Source: a virus. From it: a stretch of 48,786 nucleotides of DNA. The stretch is taken from positions 1 through 48,786 of the IMG/VR virus record IMGVR_UViG_3300042154_003331; one strand, written 5' to 3'. A program made the position numbers and the translations under genes. The notes beneath the pieces were generated by a model. It did not search any database. It was not told the origin of the DNA and saw nothing but the letters and a program-made list of their open reading frames with translations. Positions 17,001-25,392 of the stretch are shown here, in pieces (position 1 is the first letter of the stretch; each line of letters opens with the position of its first letter).

Positions 17001-20000
17001 ATGCTTTTGACAAGGTAATTGAAAATGGCGGTGATGCAGCAGAAGGGTTAGTTGAGGCTGCAAAAGAAGGTTTACAAACATTTGTTGAGCCACAAGTAGT
17101 AGCAGAAAGACTTAAAGACATTAAAGGAGAAGATACTTTTAGTGAGCCAATTATTGAAGCGGCAGTAAATAAAGCCGTAAAAGCAGAGCCTATTGAGGCA
17201 GAAGCTAAAACCGTAGCACAATTTATTAAAAATATAAATAATTCTGCAAAAATATTAAAAACCGTAGATGGCAAAAAGGTATCTAATTATGTAAGCAAAG
17301 AAGGTGTTGAGGTAACTATTTCTAACGATGAAGATGGCGGATATGTAAATGGGATTCAAGTGCAAGGGGATATTATGCTTGACTTTATTGGGAATGATAC
17401 AAAAAGAGGAGAAGGGTTAGCAACTAAAGAGTTAAATAAAATTATAGAAGAAGCAGATAAAAATAATATGTCTATTTCTTTAATAGTGGATTCTGACCAA
17501 GCTGTTAGGGGAACAAAAAGTGAAAAGGGCTTAACTAATAAAGAGTTAAAAAAATGGTATGAATCAAAAGGCTTTATATTTGATAAAGATAGTAGATATG
17601 GATATAAGCCAAAACCAACGGAAGACATTTCTGTATATAAAAAAGCGGAATATATTGCTAAACCAAAAGAAGTTACAAGTGAAAATATAGAATATCATTC
17701 AAGCCCGTATGATTTACAAGAAGCTTTTGACCAAGATAGATTAAAAGAGGGAACATTTCACGAAGATGGGGATGGGTATATATTTAAAATGGAAAATAAT
17801 AAATTAAAAGAAGTAAAAAATGTCAAATATATTCCATTTGAAAATAATAAGTTTGTTGATAAAATAGTATATACTGAACCTGTACAAGATAAAAAAAATA
17901 ATATAGCTAAAACCGTAGCACAATCTGAAAGCAACCCTGCATTAAGAGATGTAGAGAGTACGGCTAAAGCGTTGGAAAATATTGAAAAGGGCTTATCTGA
18001 CAGAAAGGCGATATTAACTGTATCTGTAAGCGGGAGAGATGCTTCTGTTGGTGATGTTACTAAAATTGGCATTGGAAACGATACCAAAATAAAGTTAACA
18101 GAAAACGAAAAGAAAGAAGTAAAAAGACAATTTAAACTTAATAATGATGGAGATTTAACAGCTGCGGAATTTAATCAATGGAGAAAAGAGTTTTCTGATA
18201 AGGTATTAAATAGAGTAAAAAATGAAATAAATAATGGTAATTTAGAATCCCTACTATCTAAAGAACAAACACCAACAGAGGCTAAAACCGTAGCACAATT
18301 AAGAGCAGAAGAAAAAGCTGAAATAGCTGCAACAGACCCTAACGACAAAGAAGCTTTAGGTGAAATTTACAATAGATACGATAAGCTAATTACACCTTTG
18401 TTAGAAAAAGAGAAGGCTGCTGCACGAGAGAAAGGCGTAAAAGATATGTCTGTTGCTGAAAAAATGCGTCAAAGGGCAGCAAAAGAAGTTGAAGTTGTTG
18501 AGGAGGTTGTTGAAGAAAAACCAATTGAAGAGCCAAATGAAGAAGCGGTCGTTGAAACGCCAAAAGATTTAAGCATTACGCAAGTAAAACACAATAGACT
18601 TGCGGCAATAAAAAAATCTTACAATGCTTTAACTAAAAGCAAAAAATCATCTGAACAAGGCAAAACTTTAATGCGTCAAATTAACGGGTTGGCAACCGAG
18701 CTTGGGTATGAAGTTGGGATTAAAAATAAAGGCGATGGCAGTATAAAAGTATTAAACAGCAAAGGTAGCGACATAAAAGCCATTGCGGTTAAAAGCGAAT
18801 TGCCAAAGCCGAGCAATATTGAAGTTGAAAGAGCAAAATTTCTTATTGAAAAAGGAATTGCTTTTTATGGAGGCGATGTAATGGCTGAAAGAACAGAATT
18901 TACATCATTAACAAGGGCAGAAGTTGAAAAAGGTGTTGCCGATATTGAAAAAGGCAAAATGACTATTCCTGCAATTAAGCTAATAAAGGAGTTGAATGAA
19001 ATGTATGAAAGCAAAACCATACCTACAATACAAGGCGGTGGTGGCTCTTCTACAAAAAGAGGTTCTATTGAATTAGATAAAATTGTAGAAGATGGATTTC
19101 CAATGCAATTAGAATTGACAGAAAAGGATATTCAATTTATTAACGAAAACGAAGCTACCTTAGCAGAAGAATATGATGCTTGGTACGAAGGATTGAGCAA
19201 TATTGAAAAACTTGAACACTTAAATATAGTAACAGATGCAAAAGAAACCGAAAATAGAAAAGCCGAAATTAACGCAAGCGGAGAAGGCAAAGCTAATGTA
19301 TCAAATGAAAAAGATGCAAGCGGGAAAGAAATCGAATTAAGCCAAAAAGAAAAGCAACTTGTAAAAGAGGAAGCTAAACTATCTAAGCTACAACAATCAT
19401 TAGAAGTTGTTGGCAAGGAAAATCAATTTGACATATTTGGTGGCAAGCCATCTGATTCAATGTTGTTTAAAACAAGCGTTTCTGATGCTGAAAAGGTGTA
19501 TAAAGCGCAAAAGCAAGTTGTTGATGCGTTAAAAACTGAAATTTCAGACATTAAAAGTGAAATTCAAACAGCAAAAGATAGCGAGGTAACCGCTAATCAA
19601 ATTGCTATGGAATTGCCCGAAGTGATTGGAGAAGGCTTTGATTTTGATAAGTTATTTGCAGAACAAGAAGCCGAAACAAAAGGTGAAAAGCAGAAATCTG
19701 AACAAGAACTTATAGAGCAAGAAAGAGAGGATGCTTACCAAAAATCATCATTTAGTAAAAAATGGGCAAAAACATATAGCGAAGCCAAAGAAAAACTAAT
19801 TGAGCAATACAACAACGCAAAAAAGCAAAAAGAAGAAATAGAATCAAAATCTATTAAGTCAGCAGGCAATAAAAAAGTGTATGTTGGTAGTGAATTAGAT
19901 GGTCAAAATGTAACCATTGACTATATTAATAAAAAAAGGAAAGATGCACAGATTAAAAACGCTCAATCCGAAATGGATTCCGCAAAAAAAGACCTTGAAA

Positions 20001-23000
20001 ACTTAGGCTTAACTAAAAAAGAAATTGATTTTGCATTAGAACAATCTGCTGAACCACAATCAAAACTTGAACAAGCATCATCATTCATTCGTGATGCAGC
20101 AGCTAAACTTCGTGAACAACATCAAAAAGACCTTGACGACCCAAATGCTTTACAAAGACAAGGTGGATTAAGCAAAAAACAAGTTGCTATTGCCCTTGAA
20201 AAGATTGCAGACATCATTGATGCTGTTGGCGATGCTGAAAAGGCAATCAAACAATTCCTTGATGGTATTAAAGACCCAAAAGAGCGTACTGAATACGAGA
20301 AAGAGATAAACAATTTCTTTTTAGAAGAGTATGGCGAAAAGGAAGAGGTTAAACCCGTTCCATTTGCAGAAATACCAAAGGCAAGACTTGACGAAGTAAT
20401 GATTGAAGGAGAAGGAAAAGTAGACAAAACTTTTGCTAATAGGGTAATAGAAAGCAAGGCGGAAGAAGCTGTTAAGGTAGCAGTTGCAAATCAAGGTCTT
20501 GAAAGGGTTGTTGATGACTTTGCAACAGCAGAAGTAAATGCAAATAACTTAGTTGAAAAGTACGGCTACGATATTGCTTTGTCAATGGCTATTGAAGGAG
20601 AGATTGATGGTGCTGCAAGGTCGGCTATATTGGGTATGGAATACCTAAGACGTGATGAAGCTGTAAGAATAGCAAAAACAGCATCAGAGCTTCGCAAAGC
20701 CACAGAAGATTTAGCAGAATGGGTTAGCTATATTGGTTACTTACAAGCAAAAACGGGTTCTGGTAATGCTTATTGGGCTAAGTTTTACGCTGACAATCCC
20801 GATTTAGGTCTTACGCTTAAAGACAAGATTAATCGTTGGGAAGAAACGGCGGGTAAGGCTATTCCTATTGACATAAAAGAAAAATACGAAAAGCTTGATG
20901 CAGAATTAAAAACAGCTCTTGAAAGAGTAAAAGAACTTGAAGCGCAGAAGCCATCAGATGAAATGATGAAGGCTATTAAAGCTATTCAAGAGCAAGAAGC
21001 TAAAAAATTAAGCAAGCCTAATCTAACAAAAGAGCAAAGAAACAGAACGTCAGACAAGCTAATGGCATTGGCTGAAAAGATTAGAAAATCTGAAAATAGC
21101 GGACTTGTATTATCTACACCAATACCTCCACATATCATATCAGATAGTGTGAAACTTTTAGCACAAGGCGTAAAGGTTGGGGAAGCTATTGGGGATACAA
21201 TGGCTAAAATATATAAACTTATTGAGGGTGGTATAAAAAAGAAACTAACAGAGGAAGAAAAGAAAAAGGTTAGCGATTATTTTACCTCGCAATTAGAGGA
21301 AAACGTAGAAACAGATAGTCAAACAGGCAATCCTATTACTAATTCTCTAATTAGAGATTATGTATTGCAAGGTTTTAATACGCCAGAGGCATTGCTTGAA
21401 AAACTTATGGAGCATTATCCTAACAAATCAGAAAGAGAGGTTAGAGATATGGTGTCAAAGTATGGTCAAGAAATAACAAAAACAGCCGATGAGATTGATA
21501 GAGAAATAAGGCTCATTAAAAATGTTTTCAAAACAAAATCTCAATTAGAGGACATTGCACAAGGCATTAGACCTAAAAAAAGAATATTGCCTGTAATATT
21601 AACTCCTGCCGAAAAAGCAGCAGAAGAGATACGTAAAGCTAAAGAGCGCAAGATGGTAAAGGATGTGCGTCAAGCATTAGACAATATGGAAGTTGATTTA
21701 CCTACTTTGGATAATGAATTGCGTAATAAACTTGATAAACAAGAGGCTACTTTAAGTAATAAAATAAAAGATTTAGAATTAGCTATTAAAGATGGTAAAG
21801 AAATAACTAAGAACGAAAAAACTAAACTTACAAGCGAAGAAATAGAAAAATTAGAATTACAGCTTGAAGATACAAGGAAGATTTATAATGAAGTTTTTGG
21901 TAAAAAACCAATGACAGAAGGTGAGCGTAAACTAAAATCTTTGCAAACAGAGCTTGAAAACCTTTACAAAGAAAAAGAAGAAGTTGAAAAAGCGGAGCCT
22001 AAATATACCACTTCTGAAAAAATGGATATTGAGGCATTGCAAAATGAAATTGCAGCAAGAAAAAAAGCATTGCGACTTGAAGGTTCTGAAATGCAAACCG
22101 CAGAAGAAAAGCGAGTTGAAAAGTTGCAAAAAGAATTAAATGCTATTGGAAAAGAAAAGCCAGTAACCGAAAAAGAGGTTATTGATAGAAGTCAAAGAGA
22201 AAAAGAAATAATCAAAAAAATTGAAGAAGCTAAAGCCAAATTAGCTGAAACAAAAAAGATTGTGGAAATTGACTCTAAAATAGCAGAAACAGAAAAAAAG
22301 ATACAAGAGCAAAATTTTGAAGCGCAAAAATCTCAATCAAAAGAATATTCTGATGCTGTACAAAAGAAAATAGACGAATTAAAAGATGTTAGAAAAAATC
22401 TTAACGAGGCTAAAAAAGAGTTTGAAAAAAACCTTAAAACAGATGAAGAAAGAAGAATTGAGGTTTTAGAGAAACGACTTGATAATCTTAAATTTGGAGA
22501 AAGAAAACCATCAAAAGAGAAAATTGCCCGTACTGAAAAGGAATTGTTATTGCTTGACGAAATAGCAAAAGAAAAAGAATTGCAAGGGCTTACAAAAGGA
22601 AAGGCAACTGAAAAAGACCTTTTAGAAACAAAGCTTATTGCTAAGGAAAAGCAAATACAAAAATTGCGTGATAAACGTGATGGAATAGAAACGATTGAGC
22701 CAGAAAAGCAAAAAACCTTTAATGCGGAAATTGATAAGCTTGATGCAGAAGCGCAAGAGTTAAGAAAGCAAATTCGTGAACAAAAGCCAAAAGAACAAAA
22801 AGTACCTTACTCTCTTGAAGCGGTAGATAGTGCTATTGCCGCAAACGAATTTAAGTTAAAAGGCGCACAAGCAGATTTAGAAGTTGTTAGAAAAAGAGGT
22901 CAAGACACTTCTAAAATTGAGGCAGATATTGAAAGATATAAAAATAATGCTAAAACCCTTGAAGGGTTAAAAACCGAAATTGGAAAAATAGAGGCTAAAA

Positions 23001-24583
23001 GAGTATTGCAGACATTTAAAAATCTTGCTAAACGTAAAGAATACTACGAGCAAAGAAAAGCAAGTGGTCAGTATGCTAAAAAGCCAAAGAATGTATTGCC
23101 TTTAACAACTGAACTTACAAAAGCCCTTTCGGAGGTAGATAGATTAAAGTTTGAAGAGCAAAAGCTTTTGTACTTAGCAGAAAAGCAATCTATGAGTGGT
23201 GCCGCTAAAGTAAAAGACCTTGCTGTTGGTCTTTGGAGCGTTCCTCGTCTTGCATTAGCAACGGGCGAGTGGTCGTTTGTTGGTATGCAAGGAAGAAGAT
23301 TTACTGCTTCATATCTTATCAAAAACCCAAGCGTATTAAAAGATGCTTTTAAAAATGCCGCTAAAAGTTGGGTGTCTGGAGAGTTTGCGCAAGAAATGGA
23401 AAGCCGAATTAAAAACGACCCCGAATACCATATTATTAAAGGTTCGGGTCTTGATTTAACAGAGCAAAGTTTTAAAACCGCAGCAAATGAAGAGATAGCT
23501 TACAATAACATTGGTAAAATATTTTGGAGATTTTTAGCTTCACCATTTGTAGTTGCCGAAAAAATGTACAAGTTAAAAACAGGCAAAGATTTAGGGTTTA
23601 TTGAAAAAATTGATAAATTCAATCCGTTAGTAAAATTTGAACGTGCAGCAAGTGGTTACTTAAACACTTTAAGATACGCCGCTATGTCTGATATGGTTGC
23701 AGTTTTCAAACAAGAAGGGCTGTCTTTTGAAAAAAACAAGCAAGACTACAAATCTGCTGCAAACTACATCAACTCTGCAACGGGCAGGGGTGGTAGTGGA
23801 ATAGAAGCTTTTCAAAAAAATGCAGAAGTTTTATCTAAATTCTTCTTCTCCCCAAAAATGTTTATGACTGAACTGCAATTGGGGACAAGCCCTTTAGGTT
23901 TGGCTTACATTGCAAGTATGAAAGACCCGTCAAATATTGCAAAAAGAGAAGCCTTTAAGCATCAGTTAAGATATATGTCGGTATTATTAAGTGCGGGTTT
24001 ATCTGCAACAATAATTGCTTACATAAGAATGGGAAGAACAGACGAGAATGATGACGGAACGGGAGTTGAATTTAACCCTGCAAGCTCAAATTTTGGTAAA
24101 ATAGTATTTCCCAATGGAAGAACGGTTGATTTCTTTAATGGTGCGCAAAGATATATTGTATTGTATGACCGATTGTTTGGGCAAAAAGAGTTCAAAAATA
24201 GAGAAGGTGTTATAAAAGACGTTGGCGTTAAAGGCAGCCCTTCAAAGTATGATATAATTATGAATATCCCTAAAAATAAACTTAATCCTGCGTTGGGGTT
24301 TGCTACGGGATATTTGGATGCTCAATCAAGAAAAGTTGGCTCGGAAAAATATGACGATTATGGTCAAGTTTGGGACACGGAAGAAGAACTTAAAAAGTTA
24401 TCAAGTCCAATTTTCTTTCAAATGGTAAATAACGCTTACGAGCAAGACCCTACAATTTTAGATGGAATTGGTTTATTTGGAGCGTTTTTTGGTAAAGGAT
24501 TTAACGTAGAAGAAAAGAAAGCCCCAAAGCCACCAAAAGTTAGAAAAAGAAAGTCGAATTACGGGTTTAGGTATAATCCATAA
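14051..24583 (+). CDS. giant polyvalent/ejected protein, 3510 residues
   Basis: A single uninterrupted frame of 10.5 kb. In order: a P/A/Q-rich start (1-240); a Gly/Ala-rich hydrophobic stretch near 366-395; a linker area in which AKTVAQ occurs at 1052, 1286 and 1411 at perfect 19-bp DNA repeats; a GNAT-like domain (about 1078-1190) with RGEGLA at 1119-1124 and KWYESKGF; long charged helices; coiled coil (about 2550-3020); a C-terminal part with NYINSATGRG (3238-3247) and a membrane-like segment (about 3309-3327), resembling the C-terminal 'LPD38' type region of large polyvalent phage proteins. Such proteins are thought to enter the cell with the DNA and carry several activities. Specific catalysis here is unproven. 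Confidence 0.7.
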   Translation: MPKLTIPQRQSNQDDATYAQIVQNSIREQRPYLSDDDIISLAQVKISTMPSVQPSAQPKAQAAPKVEVAKVEKPQPFKSTTEMVDLFVPKQQVVAPKTLAEVARGLANKKVVTDPMESGIVARQETIKKLPEQPAIMPSLGDPNVAAGTVRMLEKFIPPQQPKEQVAPIEVGGFYNPYDANLPTQENFDPAQAQRVRQNLPQAQSVRESFIAQPQAPQIDVFDVEAEKQLPKGSPNEKMVYADVLRKNDDKIKTFEASKAAAQTPTDDFEATINKKDLSFGNTQRASLMKAKLGGDMTAIESSLNEYQETPEFKRDVIKAANGNKAKFKEAAQLVLDNKANEYAFAPTKLQKKMQQFSDWAAVNNAPLYVTTKTLGAGLKGFSDVGAFGASLIGATRRSMEQILDGRGELTILDNFAAANAKAQKMSSGYIPQVQSEKASGLTQGLSDVTSIVAAIGAPMSVVKPVSIFGKAKNLLSLGTRGESAIAKGLSAEAAITTSGANKTLLEAAKVLQSKPANMVAQVLDGAATNWAIMGSSSFDAQRQKYLDMGFTEQQANRRAFGMTSLTNLLLAMPGVLRPHEASITQKIFSTGSKKETLKASLKQAAYFGGDMTLLRSIENTLDDNAKREQGIKIENTPFSELIKENGKKALVDAGAGFVMGLMARGKYKQSEMQLNGIVEAFKNPEQLSLDVQKDVANGRMTKEQAKTFQDFLTTIEPQYQKTLNETIEKNGKQVPKYNPQIAVKIAIEKTKSQQAAEALKNLNASVETKTIYETDKNGNIVEKTVYRHKDGKLYETEEASTKGRRISLLATKTNAEQRARRLEAGYNIENKLVAGWEMADLVDANSLNGKAKEGQREAIMANAPYEAVEINVNDFAKQPEIAELVSQIESGKLDLSNVEENNIAPPTIDAEGNVIDGKKVVANQIVKSAFERSGGTITFMKPITNEAYTEAANEAFESKVGDTAPITEGLPENEVIGVNAMSDAFDKVIENGGDAAEGLVEAAKEGLQTFVEPQVVAERLKDIKGEDTFSEPIIEAAVNKAVKAEPIEAEAKTVAQFIKNINNSAKILKTVDGKKVSNYVSKEGVEVTISNDEDGGYVNGIQVQGDIMLDFIGNDTKRGEGLATKELNKIIEEADKNNMSISLIVDSDQAVRGTKSEKGLTNKELKKWYESKGFIFDKDSRYGYKPKPTEDISVYKKAEYIAKPKEVTSENIEYHSSPYDLQEAFDQDRLKEGTFHEDGDGYIFKMENNKLKEVKNVKYIPFENNKFVDKIVYTEPVQDKKNNIAKTVAQSESNPALRDVESTAKALENIEKGLSDRKAILTVSVSGRDASVGDVTKIGIGNDTKIKLTENEKKEVKRQFKLNNDGDLTAAEFNQWRKEFSDKVLNRVKNEINNGNLESLLSKEQTPTEAKTVAQLRAEEKAEIAATDPNDKEALGEIYNRYDKLITPLLEKEKAAAREKGVKDMSVAEKMRQRAAKEVEVVEEVVEEKPIEEPNEEAVVETPKDLSITQVKHNRLAAIKKSYNALTKSKKSSEQGKTLMRQINGLATELGYEVGIKNKGDGSIKVLNSKGSDIKAIAVKSELPKPSNIEVERAKFLIEKGIAFYGGDVMAERTEFTSLTRAEVEKGVADIEKGKMTIPAIKLIKELNEMYESKTIPTIQGGGGSSTKRGSIELDKIVEDGFPMQLELTEKDIQFINENEATLAEEYDAWYEGLSNIEKLEHLNIVTDAKETENRKAEINASGEGKANVSNEKDASGKEIELSQKEKQLVKEEAKLSKLQQSLEVVGKENQFDIFGGKPSDSMLFKTSVSDAEKVYKAQKQVVDALKTEISDIKSEIQTAKDSEVTANQIAMELPEVIGEGFDFDKLFAEQEAETKGEKQKSEQELIEQEREDAYQKSSFSKKWAKTYSEAKEKLIEQYNNAKKQKEEIESKSIKSAGNKKVYVGSELDGQNVTIDYINKKRKDAQIKNAQSEMDSAKKDLENLGLTKKEIDFALEQSAEPQSKLEQASSFIRDAAAKLREQHQKDLDDPNALQRQGGLSKKQVAIALEKIADIIDAVGDAEKAIKQFLDGIKDPKERTEYEKEINNFFLEEYGEKEEVKPVPFAEIPKARLDEVMIEGEGKVDKTFANRVIESKAEEAVKVAVANQGLERVVDDFATAEVNANNLVEKYGYDIALSMAIEGEIDGAARSAILGMEYLRRDEAVRIAKTASELRKATEDLAEWVSYIGYLQAKTGSGNAYWAKFYADNPDLGLTLKDKINRWEETAGKAIPIDIKEKYEKLDAELKTALERVKELEAQKPSDEMMKAIKAIQEQEAKKLSKPNLTKEQRNRTSDKLMALAEKIRKSENSGLVLSTPIPPHIISDSVKLLAQGVKVGEAIGDTMAKIYKLIEGGIKKKLTEEEKKKVSDYFTSQLEENVETDSQTGNPITNSLIRDYVLQGFNTPEALLEKLMEHYPNKSEREVRDMVSKYGQEITKTADEIDREIRLIKNVFKTKSQLEDIAQGIRPKKRILPVILTPAEKAAEEIRKAKERKMVKDVRQALDNMEVDLPTLDNELRNKLDKQEATLSNKIKDLELAIKDGKEITKNEKTKLTSEEIEKLELQLEDTRKIYNEVFGKKPMTEGERKLKSLQTELENLYKEKEEVEKAEPKYTTSEKMDIEALQNEIAARKKALRLEGSEMQTAEEKRVEKLQKELNAIGKEKPVTEKEVIDRSQREKEIIKKIEEAKAKLAETKKIVEIDSKIAETEKKIQEQNFEAQKSQSKEYSDAVQKKIDELKDVRKNLNEAKKEFEKNLKTDEERRIEVLEKRLDNLKFGERKPSKEKIARTEKELLLLDEIAKEKELQGLTKGKATEKDLLETKLIAKEKQIQKLRDKRDGIETIEPEKQKTFNAEIDKLDAEAQELRKQIREQKPKEQKVPYSLEAVDSAIAANEFKLKGAQADLEVVRKRGQDTSKIEADIERYKNNAKTLEGLKTEIGKIEAKRVLQTFKNLAKRKEYYEQRKASGQYAKKPKNVLPLTTELTKALSEVDRLKFEEQKLLYLAEKQSMSGAAKVKDLAVGLWSVPRLALATGEWSFVGMQGRRFTASYLIKNPSVLKDAFKNAAKSWVSGEFAQEMESRIKNDPEYHIIKGSGLDLTEQSFKTAANEEIAYNNIGKIFWRFLASPFVVAEKMYKLKTGKDLGFIEKIDKFNPLVKFERAASGYLNTLRYAAMSDMVAVFKQEGLSFEKNKQDYKSAANYINSATGRGGSGIEAFQKNAEVLSKFFFSPKMFMTELQLGTSPLGLAYIASMKDPSNIAKREAFKHQLRYMSVLLSAGLSATIIAYIRMGRTDENDDGTGVEFNPASSNFGKIVFPNGRTVDFFNGAQRYIVLYDRLFGQKEFKNREGVIKDVGVKGSPSKYDIIMNIPKNKLNPALGFATGYLDAQSRKVGSEKYDDYGQVWDTEEELKKLSSPIFFQMVNNAYEQDPTILDGIGLFGAFFGKGFNVEEKKAPKPPKVRKRKSNYGFRYNP
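17204..17222 (+). repeat. perfect 19-bp repeat in giant gene, copy 1
   Basis: GCTAAAACCGTAGCACAAT encodes A-K-T-V-A-Q at residues 1052-1057. Identical copies lie at 17906 and 18281 in the same frame. It opens a 702-bp cassette that carries the GNAT-like domain. Confidence 0.9.
17906..17924 (+). repeat. perfect 19-bp repeat in giant gene, copy 2
   Basis: Identical to copy 1, 702 bp (234 codons) downstream. It separates the GNAT-bearing cassette from a 375-bp cassette of unknown function. Confidence 0.9.
18281..18299 (+). repeat. perfect 19-bp repeat in giant gene, copy 3
   Basis: Identical to copies 1 and 2, 375 bp (125 codons) after copy 2. The upstream base context (GAG before it, GAA before copy 1) is also shared in coding sense (E-AKTVAQ), which suggests copies 1 and 3 were once a single junction. 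Confidence 0.9.
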
Positions 24584-24602
24584 TATCGTATATTTTATTA
24601 GA
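24582..24602 (+). promoter_or_regulatory. late-type promoter element 3
   Basis: AATATCGTATATT at 24582-24594, then TAGA at 24599-24602. The first base is 35 nt before the ATG at 24617; the element begins inside the stop codon of the giant gene. Confidence 0.7.
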
Positions 24603-24616
24603 TAAAACTATTTACA

Positions 24617-25330
24617 ATGGCAGTTTACGGACAAGAATTTTATAACCCATACAACACGATGAGTGGGTATGCAAACCAAATGCCTCAATTTTATGGGCAG
24701 CCATCGGGAGCCGCAGAGGTTGTTGCTCCAAAATCCTCTGCGAGTGGTATGAGTGGTATTGGTGGGATAGCAGGTGGTGCCATACAAGGCGTTGTCGGTG
24801 TGGTTGATTGGATAAAAGCGGGTAAAGAGCGTAAAAAATACTTAAAAGAAAGCGAGCAAGCACTTGCGGGACTACCACAATACGCTGCTTCTCAATACGC
24901 AAAGACTGACTTAGCAAACGCACAATCACAAGCTAATGCTATTGACCCTTCAATTATGATGCAATACAATAAATTGCAACAAGGAGCAGCAAATACAGCA
25001 GCTATGGGTCAAAGAAACGCAATGAGTGGTGCAGAAGCAATTAACGCAGCAATAACAGGTCAAAACATTGCAGCAAGCCAAGCCCCTTCAATAGCAGCAC
25101 AGCAAACACAATATGCTATGGCTAACAGAGGTGCTTTGTCAAGAGCATTGCAAGGTATGACTGCGGAAGAGCAAAATGTATTTAATAGTAAAAACGCTAT
25201 TGCAAATCAAATGTTTAACTACAAATTGGGCAGATTGGGTGCAGCAGAAGCAAGAAAAGCAGATGCCATCAAGAATGTTGCAGGTGGAGTTGGAGCAATT
25301 GGTACTGGCGTTGGTGGCTTTTTAAAATAA
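24617..25330 (+). CDS. probable internal virion/ejection protein, 237 residues
   Basis: Rich in Ala, Gly and Gln. Residues 42-66 form a Gly-rich hydrophobic segment (SGIGGIAGGAIQGVVGVV) and the C-terminus is a second one (VAGGVGAIGTGVGG). The middle is Gln/Ala-rich helix. This composition, a small membrane-active protein next to giant ejection proteins, is like T7 gp14-type internal proteins that form the channel in the host envelope. It has its own late-type element. A palindrome and the sigma-gene promoter follow. Confidence 0.55.
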   Translation: MAVYGQEFYNPYNTMSGYANQMPQFYGQPSGAAEVVAPKSSASGMSGIGGIAGGAIQGVVGVVDWIKAGKERKKYLKESEQALAGLPQYAASQYAKTDLANAQSQANAIDPSIMMQYNKLQQGAANTAAMGQRNAMSGAEAINAAITGQNIAASQAPSIAAQQTQYAMANRGALSRALQGMTAEEQNVFNSKNAIANQMFNYKLGRLGAAEARKADAIKNVAGGVGAIGTGVGGFLK

Positions 25331-25347
25331 TGTCATTTTTTATTAAT

Positions 25348-25378
25348 AAAGATAATGTAACATTTTTCATTATCTTTG
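25348..25378 (+). promoter_or_regulatory. palindrome overlapping promoter of the sigma-like gene
   Basis: AAAGATAATG (25348-25357), ten bases, then CATTATCTTT (25368-25377) is a perfect 10-bp inverted repeat. Its right arm contains TATCTTTG (25371-25378), a perfect TAnnTTTG box, 15 nt before the ATG at 25393. No clear TTTG box lies 19 bp upstream. It may be an operator on the sigma gene promoter, a terminator for the preceding gene, or both. Confidence 0.55.
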
Positions 25379-25392
25379 TTCTTTAAAAATAA

